Counted from the first letter of the stretch, positions 11,456-25,024 are shown. The stretch: DNA of 64,000 bases from Peribolospora baueri (GCA_029717555.1 JAMDHS010000011.1:124001-188000); one strand, 5' to 3'. Numbers and translations: made by a program. Notes: generated from the letters alone by a model not told the origin.

Positions 11456-14400
11456 TTCATTCTCGAACCGTCCGTCGTTGGCGGCTGGAAATAAGACGAC
11501 AAAGGCCGGTGAGACGGCCGCTTGCGCCAAAGCCATACCTGATACCAAGGGCGAGGAGGAGGAAGAGGAGGAATTCTCGCTGGCTCTGGCTCTCGCCGTT
11601 GAGGTGGTTAGTACACGGTGGGTGCGCAGATGCCGCGCAGGCTAGCCACCTGCGTCGATGTATCCGACGGGGGTACAACCAATGACGAGAGGAAGGGAAC
11701 CAACAGGACCGCCGCCGTTTCCGCGGTCTTCTTGAGGGAGCCGACTAGATCGACATGGCCGACACGGTGCTCCTAGACCACGAACGAAGGGGATCGTTCG
11801 CCGCTGTGAAAACTTGGTCAGAACGACTCGAGGCGGGTGATGGTGGCGAAAGGTCGGACAAACAAAGAAAGTGTCAGCGCGCGGTCGCCCTCGGTGGATG
11901 ATTCGAGGGGTGCGAGAAAGAGACAGGGCAGAGACGAGCGCGTCCCGACCTGAATCGGCACGGACATGGGCGCGCATGTTCTCGATCCCGTCGTCCTTCC
12001 TGAGCGTCAGGGTACAGAGCGTCTCGCTGCCAAACAAGCCACGCTCCGGGAGGGAGGGGAAGGGCGTCTTGGACGGCGGGCACAAGATGGAGGGAGGGTG
12101 TGAGGGCCGCGAATTCTAGGTAGGGGGCGAAATGGAAGGACCGGGAATCGGAATCTGGCACGGTCCGGACCGCTCATGGCGAACGAGGAGGGAGAGGCGG
12201 AAGGCTGGACGTGCGCGCGGCGTTCAAGGCATGCATGCCAAACTGGGTCGGGGGGTTGGAGGTACGATTTAGAGAGCACGTCCCACGTTACGAGACTCTT
12301 GGCGTCGTTCTTGCCCTCGTCGCGCCGCCGCGGTGCGCGCCGGCTAGTTCGTTAGAGTGAGAGAGCGGGCCCACGCTCGTTCTTCGAACCGGTCTGGTCT
12401 GGTCTGGTCTCCACGGGCGTGCTGACGACGACGACGACGAGCACGAGCGTCGAGGGACGCACGGGTAGGCCCGAGCCCCTATCCGGCGACCGTTCTTGAG
12501 CGCCGGCTCGGGCAATTTCGCCCAACGGAGTGCACCGGCCAGCCGGCCGGCGGGGCAGGAAGGAAGAAAGGAAGAAAGACGGAGTGCGATCGATCCGATG
12601 TCGTGCTGGTCTCGCGAAACCGAATGCGGTTGGGTGATGGGGACCGTGCGGCCGGTGGCCCTATCTATCGTGCATCACCACGCGTACATGGGGAGGGAGC
12701 CAAGAACGAAAGAGCTTGGGAAAGCGTTTTCCAAGATCGGCCCGTCCCGTCCGTCCGTGCCTCCCTTCCGCGAGCGAGGGAGCGAGCGACGTCTTTCTTT
12801 CCTCGCCAGCGTTCCTGGGTGCCGTCGAGCTTGCGTTGGAGCAAAAGAAAAAGAAGAAGAAAAATATGTGCTTATGCGCTTTGGGGAACGAAGGAACGCA
12901 CACACCCGACGGCGGTCCCATTGGCTCGATTGGGCCGCAACGGCATTCGTGTGAGGCCATCCGCTGCACGATAAATAAAGTCATGTCTTAATTTCCATCG
13001 CGTCGCGTCGGGTGCAGAGAACGAGGTCGGCCATTCTCCAGGAAAGAGAGAGAGAGAGAAGAAAAAGACGGGGATACGTTTCCCTTTCGCCTTTCCGTGA
13101 GTAGACTTTTCACACATATACGCTCGCTCGCCCGCTCGATTCACGCACGCGCTCGGACTCGAGAGCTCTCGTCTCGCCGTGGTGGAGTCGGTTCGGGAGG
13201 AAAGAATGCCAGGGAGCACCTCAAGGATGCGCCAAAGCAGACGTGGAGCGCGGGAGCTGAGAATGCCGCGACCGGGGACCGGGGGGGGCGACGAGGGAGG
13301 GAGGACGATCGATCGATAGCGAGTGCCTGAGCAGTGGACGAACGGAGGAGCTAGAAAAAAAAAGAAGAAAAAAAAAAAGTTGCTGGCCGGTGTTTGGAGC
13401 CGCAGGCGTGCCGTGCCGATTGGGCACGGCTCGCTTGCACTTGCTTCCTTGGCCCTTCTGGCCGACGCCACGGCACCGACGCGATTCGACGGCTGGGTGG
13501 TCGAGTTACAAGGACGATCTTACTCACTCTAGCTAACGAACCGGGTCATTCCTCGTCGTCTTCGTTCTTTGTCTTCGTCCTCCTCCTCCTCTTCGTGCTC
13601 TGCCGCGGCGAAAAGGCCTTGCCGAAAGCCAAAGCAATTCCGCTGCCGCGTGCCGGCGTGGCGTGGGTTGCCGATGTTCGTTCGTTCGTTGCCGGCGTCG
13701 ACGGACCGGGCGACCGGATAGATGGACGCTACGAGGACCCGCTCGCTCGCTGATAATGCGTTGGGCGGGCGGGCGGGCGGGCGGACGTGGACGAGAGAGG
13801 GCGTCCGTTAGGAACGGCACATACGTAGTAGATACGGTCGTTCTCCACCGAATCGGCCACTGCCGGGTGGTGGTCGACGTAGTCCACGTGGACGATCTGG
13901 CGCAGTCAGAGACAGACAGACAGTCAGTCAAGAAAGAGAAATATGGAGCGAGCGAGCAAGCTTGACGGCCGGACGGTCGTATCGATCGATTGTCGTCATC
14001 GTCGACGTAAGTTTACGTTACGTTCGTAACGAATCGCCGAGTCTGGGAGCGGGCGCGCGGACGGATGTGGTGCCCGCCCGCTTCTTTGCCGCCCCCTTCG
14101 GCTCGCTTACTTCATGCATGGATACGATGTCGATCGCCGAGCGAGACATCCATGCCTTCCTCCATCCATCCATACTCGAGCCGCTCGAAACGTCCGAGAA
14201 GGACCGACGAATGTCGTCGGCGGTCGGCTTTCGATCGTGTTCCTGTTCCTGTTCGTGGTTCAGCTGACCGACGATCCGACGATCTCGATCTCTCTCGCCC
14301 GCTTCTTTCTTCTTCGTCTTCGCCCACCGTCCGTCTGTTCGTCCGAGTCGAGCGAGCGAGCGAGTGAGCTGCTCTGCCCCGGGGGCCAGCCGAGCCAAGC

Positions 14401-14762
14401 CGAGCCGAGCCGAGCACCCGGCGGACCGAAGGGAGGTCTTATTAGGTGGGTGGGTGACGGTCATCGAGGCGTTGTCTAGACAGCCCGGGGCTCCACTCCG
14501 GCGACGGCGATCGCGACGGCAAGAGCGAGAGGAACGCATGTATGTAATGCGGTCATTTGGGCTGTCGTTTCGAGGAGCCTGTCTATCGGTCTGTCTGTCT
14601 GTCTATCTATCTATAATCTATACCGTCGTCTCATCTCCCACGCCGCGCGCGCGTACGTAGCTGACGTCGAATTCGGGGCTGGGAACTAATAACTGACTGG
14701 GGTGAGGGAGCGGGGGCGGGGGCGGGCTAGGTGCTGTTTCGATCGATGGAAGCCGCCCATCA

Positions 14763-14808
14763 GTCGGTCGGTCGGTCGGTCGGTCGGTCGGTCGGTCGGT
14801 CGGTCGGT
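14763..14808. repeat. (GTCG)n microsatellite
   Basis: About eleven near-perfect tandem copies of a GTCG tetranucleotide (also readable as CGGT), one of the longest simple repeats in the window. Confidence 0.95.
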
Positions 14809-16655
14809 GGGGCAGCGGGAGGGAGGCGCGACGCCAAGCATTCCGACGACGAGTGCCAAGGTGAAAGAAGGAAGGGAGGCATGCAGGTGGGCAGGTAGAA
14901 AAAGAAGCATTGTCATCGAGACGACGGCCAAGGGAAACTTGGGACTGGACTGCCAAGAAAGGGGTCGTTGGGTTGGCGCGAGATGGAAAGAAGCATGAAT
15001 TTGCCAAGGATTGCGGGGCGGGGCATGTGGGATGGGTGGATGGACGGATGGATGGGACGAGTGTTCTTCTGTCTAGATGGATGGGAGAGGAAGAAGGAGG
15101 GAGAGGGTTGCTTGGCGAGCGAGTGCCAGCGTTCTTCGATCCATCCTTCGCTCGTTCCATCGTTCGTTCGTTCGTTCTGCCCGCCCGCCCGCCAGCCGGC
15201 CGTTTATGCGACGTGGAGTGACGGACGGAGGCATGGAGAAGGAGAAGGGGCGACGGACTGCAGGGTCGCGTGAAAGGGGTGTACCATCGAACAAGGACTG
15301 TCTTGTCGTCGTTCGATTCGTCGATTCGTCGAAGGGGGTCTATGTACGTGTACTAAGTACATGCGGCGGGGCAAGCGGTAGTGGCCGCGAACTAGGGAGG
15401 AACTGGACGTCCAGTGCGGCGCTGCCCTGCACCACACCGCACCACACCACACCGCGCTGCGCTCCGCTTCGATCCGCGTTGGCGGCGGCGGCGACGGTAG
15501 CAGCGGCGGCACCGCATTGAACTGGGCGGGGCTTGTGGGGCTTGTCAGACGAGACGGACCGTACTGGCGTTGGGGCCGTCGTGTTTGGCCCGCGGCGCGA
15601 GGTCTACTAAAGAGGGAGTCCAAGGGGATAAAGAAAGAAAGAAAGAAAAGAAAAGGAAACGAAAGTGGTTTCGTCAAGTTTGAGCCGCCGGCGCTCGGCG
15701 CGGCGCAGAATGGCGCTCCACTTCCATCGGCGGGCGGGCGGGCGGGTTGGGTTGGGGGAGCCGCCTCAAGCGTATCGTGTGCGCGTTGGGGGAGGGAGCC
15801 ACACTTGCCGTTAGAAAGAAAGAAGCTCGACATCATCATGCGTCATCGGCCAGATAGATCCAAGTAAGCAACGCAACGCAACGAAAGAAAGGAAAAAAAA
15901 AAAAAAAGAAGTGATCCGGACTGGGCCGCGGGTCGCACCGCACGCTAAGCTCCCATCCCATCCCATGTTCGCGTGGCCCGCTGTACTCCCCCGCCGGGTC
16001 CGGACTTATTTTTATACGACGGCGGTGCGGTGCGCATTTGCGTTACTCGGGATACGCATTACGGCCATAGTATACAAGATACGCTGCAGGCGACGAGGAG
16101 CGGCGACAACTGTTGTTGGTTAGTAACGGACGGCGCGAGAAGGAAAAGAGAAGACAAGACGGCGAGTTGGTCGCCGACCGGCGGGCGGGCCGGAGTCGAC
16201 CGGAAGGTGAGCGGGTGGAAGGGAGGAGGGAAAAGAGGACGGGATGGGACGGGATGGAGAGGAGGGAGGGATGGAGCGACGAGCGTCGTGCCGGTTCGGC
16301 CGGGCTGGGTGGGATGGAGGGGCCAGAAAGGTGGGTGCAAGTGAAATGAGATCGACAAGGGGTGGATGGAGGAAGGATGAAGGATGGCGGCGGCGAGCGT
16401 TCGTATGTCTGTCTGTCTATCTGTACTCGAGCGCTCCTTAATCGATCGCGATCAGCCCTTGTTCGCCGTCCGTCGTTGCGGCGGCGACCGGGTCGGGCTG
16501 TGATTGCGCCGGTGCCGGTGCCGGTCCACTCGGGGCCTTAGTAAACGGGCGAGCGTGGGACGAGGAGAGGAGGGGAGGGAGAAAATGAAAAATTAAAAAA
16601 ATAAAAATAAAAAAAGTGAAACCGGCTGTCTGTTTGACTGTTTGCGGTCTGGCTG

Positions 16656-16657
16656 GC

Positions 16658-16701
<44 letters not shown>

Positions 16702-16746
16702 CGTCCGTCCGTCTGTGACTGTTGACAGACAGACAGACAGACAGAC
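16656..16746. repeat. Inverted tetranucleotide repeat: CTGT run, CCGT run, then ACAG run
   Basis: About ten copies of CTGT (16656-16695) pass into four copies of CCGT and, after a short spacer, about five copies of ACAG (16725-16746). ACAG is the reverse complement of CTGT, so the two arms could pair as a hairpin or cruciform about 0.9 kb upstream of the PMA1 start codon. Confidence 0.9.
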
Positions 16747-17182
16747 GCGGCCTTTTCGCTTATGATCCTTTGCGATGAGGAAGAGGGACGGATGGGGTTG
16801 GATTGCAATCGGAACGAGTCCAACGAAGCGCTCTTCACTGTCGACGCGTTGTTGCGGAGACGACGTGGAGGGGAGAGAAGAAGGGGAACGAGGAAGGAAA
16901 GATGGATGGGATGGATGACGGACATGCCAGAAGAAAAAAAAGAAGATACGTTGTGCTGAGTCCGGACGAGATGGCGAGCAGAAAAGAGCGAGCGAGGCCA
17001 AGCAAGCAAGGCTAGCCGATGCCAGCGTTTGGCCGTTCGTTGGCCGTTCGTTGGCCGTCGCCGTTTGCGCACCGCCGGCCTCTCCCTTCGCGGCCTACGG
17101 GCTACGGCCACGGACTGGCACCGGCACGGCGGACGCTTTCGGACTGGCTACGCCTTCAGCCGAAGCGAGCCCGGCCAGACCA

Positions 17183-17213
<31 letters not shown>

Positions 17214-17344
17214 AGCCAGTAGTAGTTGAGCGTCAGCGAGGCCGTAGTCAGTCCCTTCTCTCTCTCAGTCAGTCAGTCCGTCTGAGTGAGACCCCCTCAA
17301 CTCGCTCGCCTGACCTTGTCGCCCGCTCATGGCCGCCGCCCCGT

Positions 17345-17633
17345 CCGGTTCATAATAAAGGCGACGCCCGTCCGACCATCCCACGAACCCTTCCATCATC
17401 CCACCCACCACCACCTCTCTCTCGCCATCCATCCTCCATTCCCTCCCATCCATCCCATCCCGCCCTCCGCCGCTCGCTCCTTCTCTTTCTCTCTCTTCCC
17501 CCCCTCCCCCTTTCTTTTCTCTCTCCTTCCCCCTCTTTCTACCCCTTCTTACCTCCTGCCCCCTTATAGCGCACCCTACGCCCTCGCCTCGTCCGCCCCC
17601 CATCCGCGTCACCCCAACTAAATCCATCCAACC
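17345..17633 (+). promoter_or_regulatory. Proximal promoter and CT-rich leader of PMA1
   Basis: A TATA-like element (CATAATAAAG, 17351-17360) is followed by a long pyrimidine-rich tract from about 17,395 to 17,560 and a C/A-rich stretch up to the ATG at 17634. Pyrimidine tracts next to the transcription start are common in highly expressed fungal genes. The element's function is inferred, not shown. Confidence 0.55.
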
Positions 17634-20600
17634 ATGTCCGACAACGCCAACACCGCCGCCCCAGAGGTGAACGAAAAGGAGGCCCAAGTCAACGGCGAAT
17701 CCGCGCCGGCGACCAACGGCGCCTCCACCCCGGCGACCGACGAGAAAAAGGTCACCAAGCACCGCGACATCGACGACGACCACGACAACAAGGGCCCCAA
17801 GCATGCCCTCGTCGACATGTCCACCATCGAACTCAAGGCCGAGGACCTGTACGACAAGGAAAAAGTCGACCTCGAGTCCATCGAAGTCGAGGACGTCTTC
17901 AAGCTCCTCCAGTGTGACGAGGCCGGTCTCACCACCGACGAGGCCAAGCGCCGTATCGAACTCTTCGGCCCCAACAAGCTCGAATCGGAGGAGCAGAACG
18001 CGTTCCTCCAGTTCCTGTCGTTCATGTGGAACCCCCTGTCCTGGGTCATGGAGGGTGAGTGTTGTGTTGGTGGTTGTCTCGTCGGCCTCCATTCCTGACA
18101 ACCCCCCTACCCATCCCCCAGGTGCCGCCCTCGTCGCCATCGCTCTTTCCAACGGTCAGGGTCGCGCTCCCGACTGGGAGGACTTTGTCGGTATCGTTCT
18201 CCTCCTCTTCATCAACTCCACCATCGGTTTCATCGAAGAGCGCAACGCCGGTAACGCCGTCAAGGCCCTCATGGACTCGCTCGCGCCCAAGGCAAAGGTC
18301 AAGCGCGACGGCAAGTGGGGCGAGATTGAGTCCTCCGAACTCGTTCCCGGCGACATGGTCGCCTTCAAGATCGGCGACATCGTCCCCGCCGACTGCCGTC
18401 TCACCGAGTCCATCAACGTCTCCATCGACCAGGCCGCCCTCACCGGCGAGTCGCTCCCCCAGAGCAAGAAGCTCGGCGACCAGTGCTTCTCCGGTTCCAC
18501 CTGCAAGCAGGGTGAGGCTGAGGGTGTCGTCATCTCCACCGGTGCCAACACCTTCTTCGGTCGCGCTGCCTCGCTCGTCGGTCAGGACGACGACACCGCT
18601 GGTCACCTTCAGAAGATTCTCGCCCAGATCGGTTCCTTCTGCCTTGTCTCCATCGGCATCTTCGTTCTCGCCGAGATCCTCGTCCTCTACGCCGGCTTCC
18701 GCTACCAGTACCGTCGCGGTCTCGACAACATCCTCGTCCTCTTGATCGGTGGTATCCCCATCGCCATGCCCACCGTCTTGTCTGTCACCCTCGCCGTCGG
18801 CGCCCAGCAGCTCGCCAAGCACAAGGCCATCGTCACCCGTATCACCGCCATCGAGGAGCTCGCCGGTGTCACCATCCTCTGCTCCGACAAGACTGGCACG
18901 CTGACCACCAACAAGCTCATCATCGACAAGCAGCTCGTCAAGACCTACGGCCCCTTCAACGCCGACGAGGTCATCCTCTTCTCCGCCTACGCCTCCCGTA
19001 CCGAGAACCAGGACGCCATCGACGCTTGCGTCGTCGGCTCCCTCGACGACCCCGCCAAGGCCCGCGCCGGCATCAAGCTCCTCGACTTCAAGCCCTTCGA
19101 CCCCGTCACCAAGCGTACCGAGATCACCTACTTCGAGGAGGCCTCCGGCAAGATGAAGCGCGTCACCAAGGGCATGACCGGTATCATCATCGACCTCTGC
19201 TCCCGCAACAAGACCGAGCAGCAGGAGGCCCAGCTCGAGGCCGACGTCGAAGAGTTCGCCTCCCGCGGTCTCCGTGCCCTCGCCGTCGCCTTTGAGGAGG
19301 TTCCCGCGAACGACAAGGACGCTGAGGGCAACGGCTTTGAGCTCATCGGCCTTCTCGCCATCTTCGACCCGCCCCGTGACGACACCAAGCAGACGCTCGA
19401 CGACGCTCAGGCCCTCGGCGTGCGCGTCAAGATGGTGACCGGTGACCAGCTCGCTATCGCCAAGGAGACCGGTCGCCGTCTCGGCCTCGGTGACCACATG
19501 TACCCCGCCAAGGTCCTCCAGCCCGGCGGTTTCCCCGAGGGCGGTAAGCACATGAGCATCGACGACATGATCATGGACGCCGACGGTTTCGCTGGCGTCT
19601 ACCCCGAGCACAAGTACGAGATCGTCAAGCGCGTCCAGGCTCAGGGCCACCTCGTCGCCATGACCGGTGACGGCGCCAACGACGCCCCCGCTCTGTCCCG
19701 CGCCAACGTCGGTGTCGCCGTCGAGGGTGCCACCGACGCCGCCCGTGGCGCCGCCGACATTGTCCTCACCGAGCCCGGTCTCTCCACCATCGTCCACGCC
19801 ATCCGCGGCTCTCGTATCATCTTCCAGCGCATGAGGAACTACTCGGTCTACGCCTGCGCCGTCACCATCCGTATCGTCGTCTGCTTCGCCGTCCTCGCTT
19901 TCGCCTACAAGTTCGATTTCCCGCCGTTCATGATTCTTATCATCGCCCTCCTCAACGACGGTACCATCATGACCCTCTCCGTCGACCGCGTCCTGCCCTC
20001 CATGACCCCCGACCACTGGGACCTGACCGAGATTTTCGCCTATGCGGTCGTCTACGGCGCTTATCTCACCCTCTCCACCGTCGTCCTCTTCATCGTCGCC
20101 GTCGAGACCACCTGGTTCCAGAGGAGGTTTGGTGCCGAGTACCTCAACGCGACCAACGACGAGAACCTGCCGGTGGACGTGAACGACAACAAGCTGCACA
20201 CGATCATCTACCTCCAGGTCGCCATCATCTCCCAGGCCCTCATCTTCGTCACCCGTTCCCACGGCTTCTTCTTCATGGAGCGCCCCTCGGTCGCCCTCTT
20301 TGGCGCCTTCTGCATCGCCCAGCTCGTCTCCTCCATCATCGCCGCCTACGGCGACTGGGGCTTCACCAACATCCACTCCGTCTCCGGCGCCTGGATCGGT
20401 ATCGTCTGGGTGTGGAACATTGTCTGGTTCCTCCCCCTCGACCTGGTCAAGTTTGCCATGAAGGCCGCCGTCAAGTCCTACCGCGCCAAGTTTGTCCAGG
20501 CTTCCCCGTCCCAGTTCAGCAAGGCTGGCGAGGACGGTCAGCTGAGCCGGACGACGTCGCGCGCCGCGTCGGTGCACGAGTCATTGTACGCCAACCGCGT

Positions 20601-20739
20601 CTCGTTCCTCACTCGCGCCCAGCGCCGACTCGGCCTCGGCAAGGGCAAGAAGCTGGCGATGAACGACCGCGAGCTCCAGCGGTTCGGCTCGATCCAGGCC
20701 CAGCAGTCCGGTGCCACCCTCGGCGGCGCTCGCGCTTAA
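17634..20739 (+). CDS. PMA1: Plasma-membrane proton-pumping P-type ATPase (Pma1)
   Basis: Pma1 hydrolyses ATP to export protons and sets membrane potential and cytoplasmic pH. Two exons (17634-18054, 18122-20739) give 1012 aa; the 67-nt intron falls inside the first membrane segment. Visible P-type landmarks are TGES (about 248-251, actuator domain), CSDKTGTLT with the phosphorylated Asp at about 396, MVTGDQLAIAKETGRRLG, and the hinge MTGDGANDAPAL. Membrane segments are present at both ends of the catalytic core. The acidic N-terminus is Ala/Pro-rich (about 55 residues). The C-terminal cytosolic tail carries RTTSRAASVHESLY, likely part of the phosphorylation-controlled autoinhibitory region known in yeast Pma1. 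Codon use is extremely biased to C-ending codons, as expected of an abundant protein. Slightly longer than the yeast enzyme (918 aa). Confidence 0.98.
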
Positions 20740-21358
20740 GAGGCGAGGCCGACCGCGCCTAGAGTCGTCGGTCGGACTTGTGACGCTGAGTTTTTCGCAT
20801 TGCTGCCTTTTTTGCCAGGTGCGGCGGCGCACGTCGTCGCTCTGCCTGCCCCCCGCGTCGTACTCGCTCGCTATACTCTCTCCTCCCCCCTCTCCCCCTG
20901 TCTGTTTAATATTCGTCGCCCGTCCGTCTCCTTGCGCCCAGTTCCCCCATCCTCTCCCTCCCCCAACCCAACCTTGTCCGGACGTGCTGCTGTTGCTTCC
21001 GTGGTTGTTATGACCCCGAAGCTTTCGTGTTGGATCCCACCGCCGCCCGCGTTCGTTAACTTGAAACTTTAGATGCGCAGATTGATCATGAGAGGCATCC
21101 TTCGTCCGTTCGTCCCAGATGGAACGACATGAGGGCATTCCTTCGTCCCTTCCTTCATTTCTTCCCTTCCATCTCCCCATCATCTCCTTTGACGGATCCG
21201 CCTTGATTTGATCGTTTCATCGAGATACACCTCCTTCCGAACACGAACCCGAGAACTTAGACGCCCCATCCCCCATCAACTATCATTTGATTTTAGCTAG
21301 TTAGCCACCCCAACCCCACACCGCCGCCCAGTGTAGCGCACAACCCCGCGCTGGTTTG

Positions 21359-21377
21359 CCCCCCCCCCCCCCCCCCC
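21359..21377 (+). repeat. Homopolymer C tract
   Basis: About 19 consecutive C residues, the longest C run in the window. Such tracts are prone to length error in assemblies and can form i-motif or G-quadruplex structures. Confidence 0.9.
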
Positions 21378-21595
21378 GGGACAACCGCCTACAACGCCCG
21401 AAACCCCTACAACCCCCATTCCCGAAATCGTAACGAAGGAAGCGTGTTATAAACCTTGAGCCTGATTGATCGAGCTCTGCGGTGCGCGTGCGAGAATGAA
21501 ACGAATAAGATGCGGGTTGGGAAACGAGAATGGATGGATAGAGGAGAAGGAACGGGGAGGGAAAGACGTTGACGAACGCCGACCGGACCGTGTGT

Positions 21596-21618
21596 TGTGT
21601 TGTGTTGTGTTGTGTTGT
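21596..21618 (+). repeat. (TGTTG)n pentanucleotide repeat
   Basis: Four to five tandem copies of TGTTG/GTGTT in non-coding DNA downstream of PMA1. Confidence 0.85.
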
Positions 21619-22165
21619 ATGGAACTCTCGTCCGAGCCGTCGGCCATCGTCGGACGCCATCATTCGTCGACTCCATCCTTTGTCGACTTGGTTGGCTGGG
21701 CAAGGCGATGCTCTCTCTCTCTTTTTCTCTCTTGTCTCGCTCTTTCTCTCTCTCTTGCTCGCTCTTGCGTTGCGTTCTTGCTCGCTCACTTTCACTAGAC
21801 TCCACAGTCGCTTCGCTCGTTCGCCCACGCATCATCCATCCAACCTACCATCAACCATCCAACCAACATCCATCCATCGTCCCTTTAAGCGCCCGCCTGG
21901 CCCCAGCCCGGCGCAAAGAAAGAAAGAAAGAAAGAAAGAGCGATCGATATTCGATTCGCATTTCGATGGATGTTGTCTTCCACACTCGACCGACTCGATC
22001 GACGGACCTAGGATTCGGTATCGCCTTTTTATGGGACGCCATGCGACAAGCCCAAGCCGAACTGAAGCTTCTCCCTCCCATGGCATGGGCATGGCACGGG
22101 GGTATCGAAGTCAAGTGTTCTACCAACGGCCCCGACGCTCGAGCTGGGCTAATAAAAGTTCAAGA

Positions 22166-24833
22166 TCAAGTCGGACGAGGGCGCGCAGTAATCCACACCA
22201 AGCTTCGGGTCACACCACGGAGCACGTCCGGACGGTGTCGGGCGGCGGTGATGGCGATGCCCATGGAGATAGAGAAGAGCATCCTGAATTGCGATTGTGT
22301 GGACAGAAGGGAAAACAACAAAATCGGCCATCAGCACCCACGGAGCTTGGCTTTGAAAGCTTTGGATTTGGATTGGATTCGCCCCCCGCGTACTCACCTC
22401 TCCACCCACAACACGCTCGTGCGTTCGCCGGACAGCCAACCAGGCTTGATCATCTCGCTCAGCGCGTACGTCGCTCGCGGGGCGACGTACAGCGCCATCT
22501 CGCCCCGCTTCCTCTTCTCCTCCACGAGGATGCTGAACCCGCACACTAGAGAGCCGAGCAGTGGGCCGTAGCCGTTGTCCCAGACCTTGTGTGACACGGA
22601 AGGGAAGAGGCGCGGGAAGAGGAGGGTGCGCTCGATGCATACCATGAACCAGATCGACGCTATAAAGGTGGAGAGGAAGGACGCGGACCGAGAGGAGGAG
22701 AGAAGGATGCGCGTGATAGTCCGGCGCGGTTGACGGAGGAAGAGGCGGCGGGCGAAGAGAAGGCGCGGGAGGGTGTGCACCTGCGCGGGAAACGAAAGGA
22801 AAGCGTTCGTGGACGTCAATAAAAGCCGCTACCGGGCGACGAGCAACCGAGTGCTCACCGGAAGGTAGATCATCATCGCCGTCCTCCAAGCCTTCAACCA
22901 CCGGTACCCTGCGTTTTTCCAGCAGCTCCCTCCACCGACGCCGCAGTGCACGACCTCGCACGGCACGCCGCCCATCTCGCCGCGACCGCGCAGCCCGGAG
23001 GCGCCTTGGAGGACGAACTTGGGGGAAGTCCGATCGTCGGTCGCGGCCGCCGCCTGCCGCTTCATCTCCCTCGCCTCCTTCCTGCCAGGCGGAAGCAGGA
23101 CGGGCTGGCCCCAGCTCCTGGGCCTGCCGAGATGTTCTGACAAGTCTCCCAGCAAAGCGGCCACGCGAGGCGAGCAAGGCTGACCGTACTGCCACCGGTC
23201 CGTCGCGGAGAGGCCCAGCTCGCGGGTGCAGGGAGCGTTGGGCCCATAACGGATGACACGGAGGGTCTGGAGGAGACGCTTGTCCATCGAAGAGAGGGAA
23301 GAGATCCTGGCGGAAGAGACGGTAGACGGACACGGTGAGCGCCGTGTCGTCCACATCGCTCGCGTCCACGCATGCACTGGCCACTTGGCAATCTTCACAG
23401 ACTCACCACTTGACGTAACTGGGGGGCAAGTTGTAAGGATGGTAGAACCAGGACCACATGATGATTGCTGCGATAGAGAGAGAGAGGCGACGACCGCAAG
23501 ATCAGCCTTTACATTATAAACCTCCACTCAGGGCCAGAGTCTGCTCACCACAACTAGCGATAAATACAGCGCTGTCGCCATGTTCCATGACTTTGCCGAC
23601 CGCGATGGCCTTGCACCTTTGCACGAAACTCGTCCCCAGCAAAGCCGGAGCGGAAGAAGCTGAGGCGGCTCTCACGCCGCTCGCCTGCGCGTTGGACGGT
23701 GACGATGAAACGGAGAGCGGAGGAGGACGATGGGGGGAGGGTTTGGCGAAACGGAAGAGCGTGTCTGCGGCACGGACGAGGACGAAGAGGGTGAGATCGA
23801 GGGTGGCAGAGGGGTTGGGGACGGGAGGAAGGGGGGCGAGGATGGCCGTCGTCGTGGTATTGGCGTCCGTATCGGTATTGGCTTCGATGTGGGCGCTTTC
23901 CGTCGCTTGCATGTGGGCGGACGAGGAAGAAGAGGGAGCGCGCGGATCGACGGGCGAGGTGGAGTGCGATGGCGAGGGCGAGGGCGTGACGTAGGCCGAC
24001 AGGGCGGTGAGGGGGTAAAGATAGTGGCTCGAGGGAGGGTAGGGAGTCGGAAGGACAGGTGTCGACGACTCGTCGCTGCCGCTGCCGCGACCGGGGCTCG
24101 CGGACTCGCCTCGAGGCGGCGGCGGACGAGGTGGGTGGAGCTGGCGCGACCGCGGGGTGTCCGACTTGCGAACGGGTGTCCTATAGCCGTGACGCTGGTA
24201 CCACACGAGGGCGAGACAACTGGCGAGCGTGCTCGTGGCGAACGTCGTCATCGCTCTCGCCCCCGCCGCGGATGCGAGCGAAACGCCACCCGTCGCTGTG
24301 TACTTGCTCCGCGCGGCAGGGGGACGGGAACGAGGATGGGAGACAACGAGCGAGACGAGTTCGTCCAAGAGGGCCCATACGAGCATGGCGAGGGCGCAGC
24401 TGGCAGCGAAGCCGTCGGGGCCGTGCGCGTCCACAAGGGTGGTCCCGACGGAGGAGAAGAGCGAGGAGAGGGACTGCAGCGGCCGGTGGGTGGGATGGCC
24501 GAGGGCGAGCGTGGGCGTGGAGCGCTGGGGGTGAGACTGCGCGTCGACATGTCCATCGATGTTGGCGTCAGTTCGAGGTCCGGCCCCGGCGGCGGCCGGC
24601 TGCCCACGACGGCCATCGCGCTTTGTGGCAGCTCTGACGGCGCGAAGGACGAAGCGGAGGAGGAGCTTGACGACGGGGGGTACGACGTCAATGGCGTACC
24701 CGACGGCGTACGCCTTGAGGGCGGGAAGGAGGAGTCGGAGGAGGAGCAAGGCGGTCTTGCCCCGGGCGTCGTCGAGCCGGCGAGCAGACGAGCGCGGGGC
24801 GGCGGCGGCCATGGTGGGATGCGATGGCGGCAT
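22166..24833 (-). CDS. TMEM135-like multi-spanning membrane protein
   Basis: Five exons (23549-24833, 23407-23467, 22859-23306, 22398-22780, 22166-22283) join in frame to 764 aa. Hallmarks of the fungal family carrying the TMEM135 N-terminal domain are MWSWFYHPYNLPPSYVKWI across junction 2 and LLQTLRVIRYG in exon 3. Exon 4 has STFIASIWFMVCIERT, WDNGYGPLLGSLVCGFSI and ALYVAPRATYALSEMIKPGW. TMEM135 proteins are linked to peroxisome and mitochondrial dynamics in animals; the role of the fungal proteins is not settled. Exon 1 encodes an N-terminal part with hydrophobic segments split by a Ser/Pro/Thr-rich stretch (about residues 200-310), probably a loop. The first ATG is at 24833; a second, seven codons on, begins MAAAAP and could serve. 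Confidence 0.82.
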
Positions 24834-25024
24834 CCGCGGGGGAGGTCTAGTGCAGAAAGGCGGAGCGCTGGTGTACGAAGAGAATGGGGGGCTCTATCAA
24901 ATCTACCGAGGTCGAAGAGCGATTGGCCAAAGGCTGGACGCGGAGAGGCGAAGCGTCATCTGTCTGAAGCGTGGTGGTGGTGGTGGTCGCCGCCGTCGCC
25001 TTCGCCGTCGTCGTCCACTTCGCC

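Larger units (their letters stand above)
10448..17633. other. Gene-poor, repeat-rich 7.2-kb region upstream of PMA1
   Basis: I can support no gene in this stretch. It carries many simple repeats: an A tract at 11439-11455, GTCG runs at 14763-14808, CTGT/CCGT/ACAG runs at 16656-16746, GAAA runs near 15630 and GGGC runs near 13,768. Protein-like fragments on the minus strand between about 12,280 and 11,250 (for example LCTLTLRKDDGIENMRAHV and LLTIDDGAASPSVSPLDW) might belong to a multi-exon gene, but frames and splice sites do not settle. Parts may be long untranslated leader, distal control sequence for PMA1, or non-coding transcripts. Confidence 0.5.
20740..22165. other. Intergenic region with convergent 3' ends and simple repeats
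   Basis: Contains the PMA1 3' untranslated region (CT-rich, 20,870-20,970), a C19 tract at 21359-21377, a TGTTG-type pentamer run at 21596-21618, CT-rich DNA at 21,714-21,790 and a GAAA run near 21,917-21,938. No gene is supported on either strand. Confidence 0.6.
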